Below, in pieces: positions 33,186 to 42,189 of a stretch of 64,000 bases of DNA. The notes under the pieces were generated by a model, which saw nothing but the letters and a program-made list of their open reading frames with translations, made no database searches and had not been told where the DNA came from. Source of the stretch: Geomonas limicola (GTDB taxonomy: Bacteria > Desulfobacterota > Desulfuromonadia > Geobacterales > Geobacteraceae); contig NZ_BLXZ01000001.1 of the NCBI RefSeq assembly GCF_014193675.1, positions 682,001 through 746,000 on the forward strand, written 5' to 3'. The position numbers and the translations under genes were made by a program. The first letter of the stretch is position 1, and every line of letters begins with the position of its first letter.

Positions 33186-34814
33186 TCAGTGCACCGTGTG
33201 ATGTGTCTTGGAGAGGTAGTAGTCGTAGTTCCCCTCGTAGAGCCGCATCTCACCGTGGTCCACCTCGATGACCCGATCGACCAGCAGGCGCAGGAAGTGA
33301 CGGTCGTGGCTCACCAGGATGACGGTTCCCGTGAAGTTGGCCAAGGCGTCCAGAAGGATCTCGCGGCTGCGGATGTCCAGGTGGTTGGTCGGCTCGTCGA
33401 GGACCAGGAAGTTGACCGGGCGCGCCAGGAGGGTGGCCAGGACCACGCGGCTCTTTTCGCCGCCGGAAAGCATCTCGATCCGCTTGTCGACGTCGTCTCC
33501 CTGGAACAGGAAGGATCCCAGGAGGTTGCGGATCACCCCGATGGTGGCGGTCGGCATGACGTCCTGCAGGGTCTCGAAAACGGTCTTTTTCGGGTCGAGA
33601 AGCTCCATGGCGTGCTGACTGAAGTAGCCGAGCTCCACGTTAGCCCCGAGGTTCACGCTCCCCGCCGTCGGCTCGGTCTGTCCGGCCAGCACCTTCAGGA
33701 AGGTGGACTTGCCGGCCCCGTTCACCCCGACCACGGCGATCTTGCTCAGGCGCTTGATGACGCCGGTCACCCCGGAAAAGATCGGGTGCACGCTGCCGTC
33801 CGGGTTCGGCCAGCTCTTGGCCAGGTTCTCCATCGCCACCACGTCGTCGCCGCTGCGGGGCGGCTCGTTGAAGACGAAGCGGACCACCTTCTCCTCGGGC
33901 GGGATCTCGATCCGCTCGATCTTGTCGATCTTCTTCACCCGTGACTGCACCTGGGCCGCGTGCGAGGCGCGAGCGGCGAAACGGGCGATGAAATCCTCCT
34001 CCTTGGCAAGCATCTCCTGCTGGCGCTTGTAGCTGGCCAGGAGCTGGTCGCGGCGGATCTCGCGCTCCTTCTCGTAGAAGTCGTAGTTGCCGCCGTAGGT
34101 GGTGATGGTTTTGTTGGCAACCTCTATGATGCGCCCGACCACGCGGTTCATGAAGTCGCGGTCGTGGCTGGTCATGAGGAGCGCCCCCTTGAACTCGCTG
34201 GCGATCCACTCCTCGAGCCAGATGATCGACTCGACGTCCAGGTGGTTGGTAGGCTCGTCCAGGAGGAGGACGTCGGGGCACAGGGTCAGGATGCCGGCCA
34301 GCGCGATCCTCATGCGCCAGCCGCCCGAGAAGGATTCCACCGGGTTGTGGAAGCGGTCCGGTCCGATTCCCAGGCCGGTCAGCACCTCCTGGGCGCGCGA
34401 GTCGAGGTCGTAGCCGCCGCGGTGCTCGAACTCCTCCATGGCAACGCCGTAGCGCTCCAAAAGTGCGGCCATGTCGTCGTCCGACATCGGCTCGCCCATC
34501 TGCTCCTCCATCCTCTTCAGTTCGCCAGCCAGGCGCACCGTCTCCGCCGACACCGCCATCACTTCCTCGAGTGCCGAACGTCCCTTCATCTCCCCCACCG
34601 TCTGGGAGAAGTAGCCGATACTGGTCTTCTTCGCCAGGGTGATGTCGCCGGCGTCGACCTCTTCTTCGCCGGTGATGATGCGGAACAGCGAGGTTTTGCC
34701 CGCGCCGTTGGGGCCGACCAGCCCGGTGCGGGTGCCGGGAAGGATCTGGAAGCTGGCGTCGCGGAACAGGACCTGCGAGCCGTACTGCTTGGTGATGTTG
34801 GACAGATGAATCAT
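33186..34814 (-). CDS. ABC-F ATPase (ribosome-associated)
   Basis: A 542-residue soluble protein with two ABC ATPase domains and no membrane helices. Walker A motifs are GPNGAGKTS and GVNGAGKST; signatures SGGWRMRIALA and SGGEKSRVVLA; Walker B LLLDEPTNHLD and LVLDEPTNHLD, each followed by a 'SHDRDF/SHDRHF' switch. The 80-residue linker between domains ('REIRRDQLLASYKRQQEMLAKEEDFIARFAARASHAAQ') is that of the YbiT/EttA/Uup group, which bind the ribosomal E site. The exact subgroup is uncertain. The ATG at 34814 has a TAGGAGA site. Confidence 0.93.
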   Translation of the reverse strand: MIHLSNITKQYGSQVLFRDASFQILPGTRTGLVGPNGAGKTSLFRIITGEEEVDAGDITLAKKTSIGYFSQTVGEMKGRSALEEVMAVSAETVRLAGELKRMEEQMGEPMSDDDMAALLERYGVAMEEFEHRGGYDLDSRAQEVLTGLGIGPDRFHNPVESFSGGWRMRIALAGILTLCPDVLLLDEPTNHLDVESIIWLEEWIASEFKGALLMTSHDRDFMNRVVGRIIEVANKTITTYGGNYDFYEKEREIRRDQLLASYKRQQEMLAKEEDFIARFAARASHAAQVQSRVKKIDKIERIEIPPEEKVVRFVFNEPPRSGDDVVAMENLAKSWPNPDGSVHPIFSGVTGVIKRLSKIAVVGVNGAGKSTFLKVLAGQTEPTAGSVNLGANVELGYFSQHAMELLDPKKTVFETLQDVMPTATIGVIRNLLGSFLFQGDDVDKRIEMLSGGEKSRVVLATLLARPVNFLVLDEPTNHLDIRSREILLDALANFTGTVILVSHDRHFLRLLVDRVIEVDHGEMRLYEGNYDYYLSKTHHTVH

Positions 34815-35167
34815 GAACGGGTCTCCTACCGGGCTAAGTCACAAACATTGAGCGTTAGCATGAACCGCCTGAGGCTTACAACTTAATTTTTGCACAGGCT
34901 TTCAGGAAGGCGGCAAGGGGGCAGCCGGAGAAGAGCGGCAAGCCCGAGCAACCCGGTGCGACCTGCAGACAGCGGGCTGTGCAACTGTTGTACAGTAGCT
35001 GCCCCCAGGAATACTCCGACAGCAATCATGCTGCACGCCCTGATCAGATAAACAACGGTAATTACTGTAAAAAAAGAATTTATGGGAAATAATCTTACAG
35101 GGGAGAGTTTCGGTGCCTTTTATGCTGAGGACTTTTTGCGACCGATTCTTTCATGAGGAGGGGGGAC
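34815..35167. other. Divergent intergenic region between the ABC-F gene and the gene at 35168
   Basis: About 350 bp with no gene. The part from 35040 to 35110 is AT-rich and includes CTGTAA...TTACAG inverted hexamers around an A/T core, a plausible promoter or operator for the plus-strand gene. No clear -35/-10 pair was found. Confidence 0.45.
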
Positions 35168-35545
35168 ATGGCAAACCTGTTTGAGAATTTCATGTTGACC
35201 ATCATCCTGATGCTGGTGCTGACCATGGTACCGCGCATCGTCTGGGCCTACCTGAAGGTGGAGGAGAGCTGGCAGCACCATGACCTGGCGACCCTGCACG
35301 AGTTGCAGCACGAGCGCAACACCTGGCTGCTGCGCCACTTTAGCTGCGGAGCGGCGGCGATGCTCCTGCTCTGGATCCTCCAGGCGCAACCGGCCCTGGA
35401 AATCTCGCACAAGGTCACGGTTGCGGTGGGGATCTACGCCGGGTGCTGCCTGGTCTTCGCGGCACTGGAATGCCTGCTCTGGTTCAGGATCCACCGGTAC
35501 CTGTCCCTGGTGCCGGTGAAGGTAACCGAGCGCAATCAGCGCTGA
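35168..35545 (+). CDS. Small membrane protein of unknown function
   Basis: A 125-residue protein counted from the ATG at 35168 (MANLFEN), preceded by GAGGAGGGGGG. Three hydrophobic segments are visible (about residues 8-26, 60-78, 85-108), with a polar loop 'ESWQHHDLATLHELQHERNTW' between the first two. No family recognised. Its last 10 nt overlap the convergent small membrane gene at 35536. Confidence 0.72.
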   Translation: MANLFENFMLTIILMLVLTMVPRIVWAYLKVEESWQHHDLATLHELQHERNTWLLRHFSCGAAAMLLLWILQAQPALEISHKVTVAVGIYAGCCLVFAALECLLWFRIHRYLSLVPVKVTERNQR

Positions 35546-35778
35546 GTCTTCCTTTTGAGCAGGGCCTCGACCAGGCGCCGCAGCAGGTTCGCCAGGTAGA
35601 TGGAGACGAACATGATGAGGGCGACGTTGACGAACCGGGTCCAGATGGGATCCGGCACCAGCGTCGTCCTCTTCACGTTGAGCACCAGGTACCAGATGCT
35701 CAGCGCCACCCCCACCAATGCCCCCGCCGCAACAAAGGGGCGCCTGAGTGGCGATATCGGTTTCTTGTCATTCTGCAT
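35536..35778 (-). CDS. Small two-TM membrane protein
   Basis: An 80-residue protein with two hydrophobic helices (about 14-33 and 47-66) and a basic C-terminus (RLVEALLKRKTQR). It is the last gene of the run that starts with the LysM protein and is separated from yggS by a heptamer array. Function unknown. Its 3' end overlaps the convergent gene by 10 nt. Confidence 0.68.
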   Translation of the reverse strand: MQNDKKPISPLRRPFVAAGALVGVALSIWYLVLNVKRTTLVPDPIWTRFVNVALIMFVSIYLANLLRRLVEALLKRKTQR

Positions 35779-35813
35779 TTTCAGTCCCTGACCAAGACCA
35801 AGGGCCCATTAGT

Positions 35814-35848
35814 CCCCAGTCCCCAGTCCCCAGTCCCCAGCCCCTAGC
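35814..35848. repeat. Heptamer tandem array (CCCCAGT), second locus
   Basis: Three exact CCCCAGT units are followed by CCCCAGC and CCCTAGC variants; further degenerate units extend to about 35875. It is the same heptamer as at 1876-1917, in the same orientation. Confidence 0.85.
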
Positions 35849-35883
35849 CCCTGCCTCTGACAGTCCCTAGTCCCCGCCTCACC

Positions 35884-36570
35884 TCACCCGCGCGATCCGA
35901 AGAGCGCCGAGCCGACCCGTACCAGGGTAGCACCCTCGGCAATCGCGGCCTCGAAATCCCCGGACATCCCCATGGAGAGCTCCCGCATCTCGACGCCTGG
36001 GATGCCGGCAGCCTCTATTTCTCCGGAAAGCTCCTTCAGTCGCCTGAAGAAGGGGCGCGCCGCCTCCGGATCGTCGAAGAACGGCGGCATGGTCATGAGC
36101 CCCTTGATGCGCAGGTTGGGAAGTTGAGCAATCACCCGCACCAGGTCGATCAGTTCCTCGCAGCTCGTGCCGCTCTTGGTCGCCTCCTGCGCGATGTTCA
36201 CCTGGACCAGGATGTCGCAGACCTTGCCGATTTCGCCCCACTGTCGGTCGATCTCGCGGGCGAGCGAGATGCGGTCCACCGAGTGGATGAGGTCCACCAT
36301 GCCGGCGATCTGACGCACCTTGTTGCTCTGCAGGCTGCCGATGAAGTGCCAGGAGATCTCCGCGGGAAGTTCCTTCACCTTGGGGACCAGTTCCTGGACG
36401 TAGTTCTCGCCGAAGATGAGCTGGCCGCACGACCGGGCTTCGGCGATGTCGGAGGCCGGCTTGGTCTTGCTGACCGCCACCAGGCGGACCGACTCGGGAT
36501 TACGGCCGGCGTGACGAGCGGCCTCGGCGATGCGCGTGCGGATCTCCGCAAAGTTCTCTGCTATCGACAC
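35884..36570 (-). CDS. PLP homeostasis protein, YggS/PROSC family
   Basis: A 228-residue single-domain PLP-binding protein with a TIM-barrel fold. The PLP lysine lies in 'VRLVAVSKTKPASDI' (about residue 36). The signature 'FGENYVQEL' and 'WHFIGSLQSNKVR' follow, then 'GLMTMPPFFDD' and 'LSMGMSGDFEAAIAEGATLVRVGSALFG'. These proteins buffer free pyridoxal phosphate. The start is GTG at 36570. It lies 21 nt downstream of maf, in the same operon. Confidence 0.94.
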   Translation of the reverse strand: MSIAENFAEIRTRIAEAARHAGRNPESVRLVAVSKTKPASDIAEARSCGQLIFGENYVQELVPKVKELPAEISWHFIGSLQSNKVRQIAGMVDLIHSVDRISLAREIDRQWGEIGKVCDILVQVNIAQEATKSGTSCEELIDLVRVIAQLPNLRIKGLMTMPPFFDDPEAARPFFRRLKELSGEIEAAGIPGVEMRELSMGMSGDFEAAIAEGATLVRVGSALFGSRG

Positions 36571-36591
36571 AGTCCCCTCCTCACCAGGTTC

Positions 36592-37170
36592 CTACTCGAG
36601 CGCGCCCAGGGTGCGCAGGGTTTCCACCACCTCGCACAGGGGGAGGCCGACCACGTTACTGTAGGAGCCGTCGATCTTCTGCACCATGTGCGCGGCGCCC
36701 CCCTGGATGGCGTAGGCACCGGCCTTGTCGAACGGGCAGCCGGTGGCGATGTAGGCGTCGATCTCCTCCTGCAGCAAGCTCTTGAAAAACACCTTGGTGC
36801 GTACCGCCTGGCTCAGCGCGGCGTCACGCTCACGGTCGTACACCGAAAAGCCGGTCACGACTTCGTGGGGGACTCCGGAGAGCTTCTTGAGCATCCGGTC
36901 GGCATCGGCGGCGTCCTTGGGTTTCCCCATGATTTCGCCGTCGCACAGGACGATGGTGTCGGCACCCACGAAGAAACGCCCCTCGGTGCGGGAGGCGGCG
37001 GCGCGGGCCTTCCCTTCCGCCAGGCGCAGGACGTGATCCACCGGTTCCTCATCGGGAAGCGGGGTCTCGTCGATGTCGGCGGGGGCGACCACGAAGCGGA
37101 TACCTGCGGATTCCAGAAGCTCGCTGCGCCGGGGCGACGCCGAGGCGAGCACGATCGGTTTACTGTTCAT
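36592..37170 (-). CDS. maf: Maf-like nucleotide pyrophosphatase
   Basis: A 192-residue protein counted from the ATG at 37170 (MNSKPIVLASASPRR), which has AAGGAG 8 nt upstream; a TTG two codons earlier is less likely. The N-terminal 'LASASPRRSELLESAG' motif, 'VGADTIVLCDGEIMGKP', 'SGVPHEVVTGFSVYD' and 'GAYAIQGGAAHMVQKIDGSYSNVVGLPL' are typical. Maf enzymes hydrolyse non-canonical dTTP/UTP-type nucleotides and affect septum formation. It is placed between the small membrane gene and yggS. Confidence 0.94.
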   Translation of the reverse strand: MNSKPIVLASASPRRSELLESAGIRFVVAPADIDETPLPDEEPVDHVLRLAEGKARAAASRTEGRFFVGADTIVLCDGEIMGKPKDAADADRMLKKLSGVPHEVVTGFSVYDRERDAALSQAVRTKVFFKSLLQEEIDAYIATGCPFDKAGAYAIQGGAAHMVQKIDGSYSNVVGLPLCEVVETLRTLGALE

Positions 37171-37188
37171 GCACAAACTCCTTGACTG

Positions 37189-37389
37189 CTATTTGGCCTG
37201 GTTGCGGCGACACCAGCGTGTCAGGACCAGGATCGCACCCAGTACCGCCACTCCAATGATGATGCTTACTGCCTGGGCGGTCACCACGCCGTAAACCAGC
37301 GATACCACCCCCATGATAACAACGAGCGCCTCCAATGAAAAGAGGCGCCCCACTACGCAGATCTCCTGGTGCTCCTTGTTACCCGGCAT
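37189..37389 (-). CDS. Small two-TM membrane protein
   Basis: A 66-residue protein with two adjacent hydrophobic segments (about 18-38 and 42-59) and a short basic tail. GGAGGTGTG precedes the ATG. It lies between trmFO and maf with 12-40 nt spacing, so it is part of the operon. Function unknown. Confidence 0.72.
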   Translation of the reverse strand: MPGNKEHQEICVVGRLFSLEALVVIMGVVSLVYGVVTAQAVSIIIGVAVLGAILVLTRWCRRNQAK

Positions 37390-37426
37390 AGCACACCTCC
37401 GAGGAGAAACAGGTTAAGGTTGAGTT

Positions 37427-38728
37427 TTAAGGCTGTTTCCACGTTTCCAGCGCTTCCAGGCCCCGCTGGGCCAAAAGGCCTCGTTTTTCCTTCTTCTTGA
37501 CCCGACCAGGAAGCGCAGGGAAGAGGCCGTAGTTCACGTTCATCGGCTGGAAGTGAGCCGCCTCGGCGTTGGTGATGTGCACCGCCAGGGCTCCGATGGC
37601 GGTCTCGGCCGGCGGCACGGTAAGCGGCTCGCCCAAGGCTTGGCGGGCTGCGTTGACGCCGGCTACGAAGCCGCTCGAGGCAGACTCGACGTACCCCTCG
37701 ACGCCGGTGATCTGGCCGGCGAAGAACAGGCGCGGGTCGCTCTTCAGGCGGCAGGTCGGTTCCAAAAGCGTCGGGGCGTTGATGAAGGTGTTGCGGTGCA
37801 TGGACCCAAGGCGCACGAACTCGGCATTCTCGAGCCCGGGGATCATCCGGAAGATGCGCTTCTGCTCGGGCCAGGTGAGCTTGGTCTGGAAGCCGACCAG
37901 GTTGTACATGCTGGCCTCGCGGTTTTCCTGGCGCAACTGGATAACCGCGTGCGGCTCGACACCCACCCGCGGATCCACGAGCCCCACGGGCTTCATGGGG
38001 CCAAAGCGCAGGGTCTCCGGGCCACGGCTCGCCATCTCCTCGATAGGCATACACCCTTCGAAGTGCACCACCTTTTCAAAGCTCTTGGGCTCCACCTTCT
38101 CGGCGTTCAACAACTCGGTCACGAAGTTCTGGTACTGCTCCTGGTCCATCGGGCAGTTCAGGTAGTCGTCGCCGTCCCCCTTGCCGTAGCGCGAAGCGCG
38201 GAAGGCCTTTTCGTAGTCGATCGACTCGGCGGTGACGATGGGAGCGATGGCGTCGTAAAAGTAGAGGTAGTTGCCAGCGAGTCGGCCGATCTCCTCTGCC
38301 AGCGCGCTCGAGGTAAGCGGTCCGGAGGCAATTACCACGATCCCCTCGGCGGGAATCTCGGTGATCTCTTCACGCACCACTTCGATGAGCGGGTGTCCCT
38401 CGATCTTTTCGGTGAGGTAGGCCGAGAAGAGTTCGCGGTCCACGGCGAGCGCGCCGCCGGCCGGCACCTTGGTCGCCTCGGCCGCTTCCATGAAGAGCGA
38501 GCCCAGGCGGCGTAGTTCCTCCTTCAAGAGCCCCACCGCGTTCTCCAGCGAATCGCCGCGCAGCGAATTGGAGCAGACCAGTTCGCCCAGCCCGGGAAGC
38601 TCGTGCGCCGGGCTGAACCGCACCGGTTTCATTTCGTAAAGCCTGACCGGCACACCGCGGCTGGCCACCTGCCACGCGGCCTCGCACCCTGCCAGGCCAC
38701 CACCTATTATCGTTACTGTTTGCGTCAA
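37427..38728 (-). CDS. trmFO: Methylenetetrahydrofolate-tRNA (m5U54) methyltransferase TrmFO
   Basis: A 433-residue FAD/folate-dependent enzyme that forms m5U54 in the tRNA T-loop. The FAD-binding N-terminus '[16 protein letters not shown]' and the blocks '[20 protein letters not shown]', '[23 protein letters not shown]', '[41 protein letters not shown]' and '[14 protein letters not shown]' match the family. The start is TTG at 38728 with AAGGAG 7 nt upstream, which aligns with the FAD motif; an in-frame ATG at 38794 lies in repeat-like DNA. It commonly neighbours topA, as here. Confidence 0.95.
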   Translation of the reverse strand: MTQTVTIIGGGLAGCEAAWQVASRGVPVRLYEMKPVRFSPAHELPGLGELVCSNSLRGDSLENAVGLLKEELRRLGSLFMEAAEATKVPAGGALAVDRELFSAYLTEKIEGHPLIEVVREEITEIPAEGIVVIASGPLTSSALAEEIGRLAGNYLYFYDAIAPIVTAESIDYEKAFRASRYGKGDGDDYLNCPMDQEQYQNFVTELLNAEKVEPKSFEKVVHFEGCMPIEEMASRGPETLRFGPMKPVGLVDPRVGVEPHAVIQLRQENREASMYNLVGFQTKLTWPEQKRIFRMIPGLENAEFVRLGSMHRNTFINAPTLLEPTCRLKSDPRLFFAGQITGVEGYVESASSGFVAGVNAARQALGEPLTVPPAETAIGALAVHITNAEAAHFQPMNVNYGLFPALPGRVKKKEKRGLLAQRGLEALETWKQP

Positions 38729-39111
38729 ACGTTTCTCCTTAGTGTGGAACCCCATCCCCACCCTGTCCCTCCCCTTGAAGGGGAGGAGACGCAAGGTTCG
38801 AGATCTTCGAGGTATGCAACTAGTTGTAGCTTAAATCAATCCTAGCTGCCTTTGTTGTTTACAGTTCTCTTGCTGTTCAAGCCTCTCCAAGGGGGAGGGG
38901 ACGCAAGGTTCGAGATTCTCCAAACATGCAGCTACAAGCGTTAACTCCTGGTTACCTATGCTTTATCTAGTTCTCTTTCCTTTTTAACTCTGCTCAAGCC
39001 CCCTGCCCTTCAAGGGGAGTGGACGCAGGCCTCAAGATTCTCGAGGTATGCAGCTGTAGCTTTAAATTCTAGTTACCTTGCTATCAATCTAGCTCATAGC
39101 CTTTTTCTAAC
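38729..39111. other. Intergenic region between trmFO and the DUF559 gene
   Basis: The whole interval is occupied by an imperfect tandem repeat (listed). No gene. AT content is visibly higher than in the neighbouring coding DNA. Confidence 0.7.
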
Positions 39112-39165
39112 TCAACTCTCCTCAAGCTCCCCCTCCCCTTCAAGGGGAGGGTCGGGGTGGGGATG
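38778..39165. repeat. Imperfect tandem repeat, 111-130 bp unit
   Basis: Three full units begin at 38778, 38889 and 39012, and a partial fourth at 39142. Each opens with AAGGGGAGG-GACGCAAGG-like sequence, then 'TTCGAGATTCTCGAGGTATGCAGCT' in pieces, an AT-rich middle, and 'CTCAAGCTCCCC' before the next unit. The fourth unit, together with the CCCCTTCAAGGGGAGGGTCGGGG palindrome, lies inside the 3' end of the DUF559 gene. Confidence 0.78.
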
Positions 39166-39534
39166 GGGCTCTTGTTCCTGTAACACCTGCCAAATCCTCT
39201 CCCGGACAGCCTCTGCATGCTGCGGCGACAAGACTTCGTGATCCCAAAACCTCAGAACCGTAAAACCAGCACGCACGAGAAAACCAGTACGTTCCCGATC
39301 AAGCCCCTGCTGCAGTTGATGTTGCCCGCCATCCAACTCGATTACCAGTTTTGCTGTCAACGAGACGAAATCGAGTATGTAGTTCTCAAAGGGGTGCTGC
39401 CGCCTGAATTTGAAGCCGGCCATCTGATGGTGTCGCAGTATCTTCCACAGAGCACGCTCCGCATCCGTCATCCTTTTCCGCAAGGCACGCTGCAGCTGGC
39501 TCCCCAAGATTTTTTTGTTGGTCTGCCCGAGCAT
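39112..39534 (-). CDS. DUF559 (very-short-patch-repair-like) endonuclease-domain protein
   Basis: A 140-residue protein from the ATG at 39534 (MLGQTNKKILG); starts at 39552 or 39612 are possible, but the extra residues are encoded by repeat-like DNA. The DUF559 domain is clear: 'RALRKRMTDAERALWKILRHHQMAGFKFRRQHPFENYILDFVS' then 'KLVIELDGGQH', with the D-E-K-like nuclease residues, and 'FLVRAGFTVLRFWDHEV'. The last 20 or so residues (PHPHPDPPLEGEGELEES) are encoded by an intergenic palindrome. Such genes are often mobile and of unknown role. It sits between topA and trmFO, probably as an insertion in a housekeeping operon. Confidence 0.85.
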   Translation of the reverse strand: MLGQTNKKILGSQLQRALRKRMTDAERALWKILRHHQMAGFKFRRQHPFENYILDFVSLTAKLVIELDGGQHQLQQGLDRERTGFLVRAGFTVLRFWDHEVLSPQHAEAVRERIWQVLQEQEPHPHPDPPLEGEGELEES

Positions 39535-39737
39535 GTAAGGCCCCCCATCCATCCCATGCCTTTCCCCCTTAAGAGGAGAGCTCTGTGGTGAACAGTCAAA
39601 AACCTTCCGCACTTCGGTATTCCTACTGCACTACTCGAGGCCCAACGGGTACGACACCCTCCAAAACGTCAAACGGGGTCCAGGGACCCCGCCGACGGTA
39701 CTGCATGCCTCTCTCTCCATGCCTCAACGGCCTCGCG

Positions 39738-42107
39738 CTATTCGGAACTCCAGTCGCACCCTTCCTTGGGGCACTTGAGGAATTCGCCCTTGCGCTTGTA
39801 CACCTTCTTCACCAGCACCGGGAAGCCGCACTTGGGACAGGGCTTTTGCACCGGGAGATCCCACAGGGCGAACTTGCACTCGGGATAACGGTTGCACGAA
39901 TAGAAGAGCTTGCCGAAACGGGATTTCTTCTCGATCAACTCACCCTTGCCGCACTCGACGCAGGTGATCCCGGTTCCTTTGGGCTTCACCAAAGGCTGGA
40001 TGTTCTTGCAGTTGGGGTACGCCGAGCAGGCCAGGTACTTGCCGAAACGCCCGTCCTTGATGAGCATCTGGCTGCCGCACTTGTCGCAGACCTCCTCGGA
40101 CAAGACCGGCTCGACGACCTCGCCGGTCTCCTTGTCGAGGGCCCTGATGTAGCGGCACTCGGGATACCCGGAGCAGGCGAAGAACTTGCCGAACTTGCCA
40201 AGCTTCACGACCAGGGGCTTGCCGCACTCGGGACAGACCTCGTCGGTTGCCTCGGTGGTGAGATCCGACTTGTTGAGCTCGGACTCCTTGTGCTTCAAGA
40301 GATCGATGAAGGGGCCCCAGAACTGGTGCAGAAGCGGCCGCCACTGCTTTTCGCCGCGCGAGACCATGTCCAGCTCTTCCTCGAGGTTCGCCGTGAAGTT
40401 GTAGTCGACGTACTGGGTGAAGTGGTTGGTCAAGAGGTCGGAGACCACCATCCCGACGTCCTCGGGGAAGAAGCGCTTCTTGTCCAGCCGGGCGTACTTC
40501 CTCTCGGTGAGCGTGTTCATGATGGAGGCGTAGGTAGACGGACGGCCGATCCCGTACTCCTCCAGGGTCTTCACCAGGCTCGCCTCGGTGTAGCGCGGCG
40601 GCGGCTGGGTGAAGTGGCGCTCGGGAAGGAGCTCTTTCAGATCCAGTACCTCGCCCTCGGTCAAGGGGGGAAGCATCCCCTCCTTCTCTTCGACCTCGTC
40701 GTCGACCCCCTCGATGTAGAGCTTCATGAAACCGGCGAAGCGGATCACGGTGCCGGCGGTCCGGAAACGGAACCCCTCGCCTGCCGAGATCTCCACCGAG
40801 GTCTGATCCAACAGCGCCTCGGCCATCTGGCAGGCCACGGTGCGCTTCCAGACCAGGTCGTAGAGCTTGAACTGGTCCGAGGTAAGGTATTTCTTCAGCT
40901 CGATCGGGGTCTTCGCGATGTAGGTCGGACGCACCGCTTCGTGCGCCTCCTGGGCGTTTTTCGACTTGTTCTTGAAGACGCGCGGCTTGGCGAGCGCGTA
41001 GTCCTTGCCGTAGAGCGAGGTGATCAGGGTGCGGGCGTCGTCGAGCGCCACCTGGGAAAGCGCCACCGAGTCGGTACGCATGTAGGTGATGAGACCGACG
41101 GCCCCTTCCCCGATGTCGATGCCCTCGTAGAGCTTCTGCGCGGTGGACATGGTCTTCTTGGCGGAGAAGCCGAGCTTGCGGGCCGCCTCCTGCTGCAGGG
41201 TCGAGGTGGTGAACGGCGGTGAGGGCTGGCGTTTGCGCTCGCTCTTGGTGATCTTCTCGACCCGGTACACCGGATTGACCGGGTTCTGAACCATGCGGGG
41301 CTCGCCGGCGCTACCGCGGTTTGTCCCCTCGCCGTCAGCCGCCTCCCCCTCGCCGCGTGCGTTCAGCGGCTGGAATTTCCGCCCGCCCAACTGGCCGAAG
41401 AGCCGGAAGGCCACGTCCTGGTCCGGGATATCGAACTTGCCGAGCTTCTTCCCCTCTGCCTCGAAGAGCGAGGCGCTGAAGTCCTTTTTCTTGCCGGTCT
41501 CAAGCTTCGCCGAGATGGACCAGTACTCGCGCTCCTTGAAGGCCTGGATCTCCTTCTCGCGCTCGCAGATGAGCCGCAGCGCCACCGACTGCACGCGGCC
41601 GGCGGAGAGCCCGTAGCGGATCTTCTTCCAGAGAAACGGGGAGAGGGTGAAGCCGACCAGGTAGTCCAGGATGGAGCGGGCCTGCTGGGCATGCACCAGG
41701 TCGAGCGCGATGTTGCGCGGGTTCTGCACCGCGTTGACGATGGCGTCCTTGGTGATTTCGTGGAACACCACGCGCTTGATGTCGAAGGGCGGCTTCTTGC
41801 CGTTATCGAGACCAAGGGCGGCCAGAAGGTGCCAGGAGATCGCCTCCCCCTCGCGGTCGGGGTCTGTCGCCAGCAAAAGCGAGTTGATCCCCTTGAGTTC
41901 CTTCTTGATGGCGTCGATGTGCTTCTTGCTTTCCGGCAGCACCGCGTACTTCGGCTCGAACTCGTGGTCGATGTCGACCGACCCCTGCTTGCTGGGGAGC
42001 GCACGCACGTGGCCGAAGGAAGCCAACACCTTGTAGTCGGGCCCGAGAAATTTTTCTATGGTCTTCGCCTTGGCGGGAGACTCTACGATTACGAGATGCT
42101 GAGACAT
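39738..42107 (-). CDS. topA: DNA topoisomerase I (type IA)
   Basis: A 789-residue enzyme that relaxes negative supercoils. The Toprim domain begins 'LVIVESPAKAKTIEKFLG' and includes 'LLATDPDREGEAISWHL'. The family blocks 'YGLSAGRVQSVALRLICERE', 'TTSTLQQEAARKLGFSAKKTM' and 'GLITYMRTDSVALS' surround the active-site Tyr. Four C-terminal Cys4 zinc motifs follow (CPECGKPL, CDKCGSQM, CVECGKGE, CPKCGFPV), from about residue 600. It lies 82 nt downstream of dprA on the same strand, the usual dprA-topA arrangement. Confidence 0.97.
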   Translation of the reverse strand: MSQHLVIVESPAKAKTIEKFLGPDYKVLASFGHVRALPSKQGSVDIDHEFEPKYAVLPESKKHIDAIKKELKGINSLLLATDPDREGEAISWHLLAALGLDNGKKPPFDIKRVVFHEITKDAIVNAVQNPRNIALDLVHAQQARSILDYLVGFTLSPFLWKKIRYGLSAGRVQSVALRLICEREKEIQAFKEREYWSISAKLETGKKKDFSASLFEAEGKKLGKFDIPDQDVAFRLFGQLGGRKFQPLNARGEGEAADGEGTNRGSAGEPRMVQNPVNPVYRVEKITKSERKRQPSPPFTTSTLQQEAARKLGFSAKKTMSTAQKLYEGIDIGEGAVGLITYMRTDSVALSQVALDDARTLITSLYGKDYALAKPRVFKNKSKNAQEAHEAVRPTYIAKTPIELKKYLTSDQFKLYDLVWKRTVACQMAEALLDQTSVEISAGEGFRFRTAGTVIRFAGFMKLYIEGVDDEVEEKEGMLPPLTEGEVLDLKELLPERHFTQPPPRYTEASLVKTLEEYGIGRPSTYASIMNTLTERKYARLDKKRFFPEDVGMVVSDLLTNHFTQYVDYNFTANLEEELDMVSRGEKQWRPLLHQFWGPFIDLLKHKESELNKSDLTTEATDEVCPECGKPLVVKLGKFGKFFACSGYPECRYIRALDKETGEVVEPVLSEEVCDKCGSQMLIKDGRFGKYLACSAYPNCKNIQPLVKPKGTGITCVECGKGELIEKKSRFGKLFYSCNRYPECKFALWDLPVQKPCPKCGFPVLVKKVYKRKGEFLKCPKEGCDWSSE

Positions 42108-42189
42108 GTGACCACCTGGGTTATCGGATTGATCTGGATCAAGCCCCTAGTGTAATGACCATTCGGGGAAAAGGCAAAAAAGCTTTTTT

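Noticed and set aside
38778..39165. CRISPR array
   Set aside because: The units are 111-130 bp and imperfect. There are no short identical repeats with unique spacers and no cas genes nearby.
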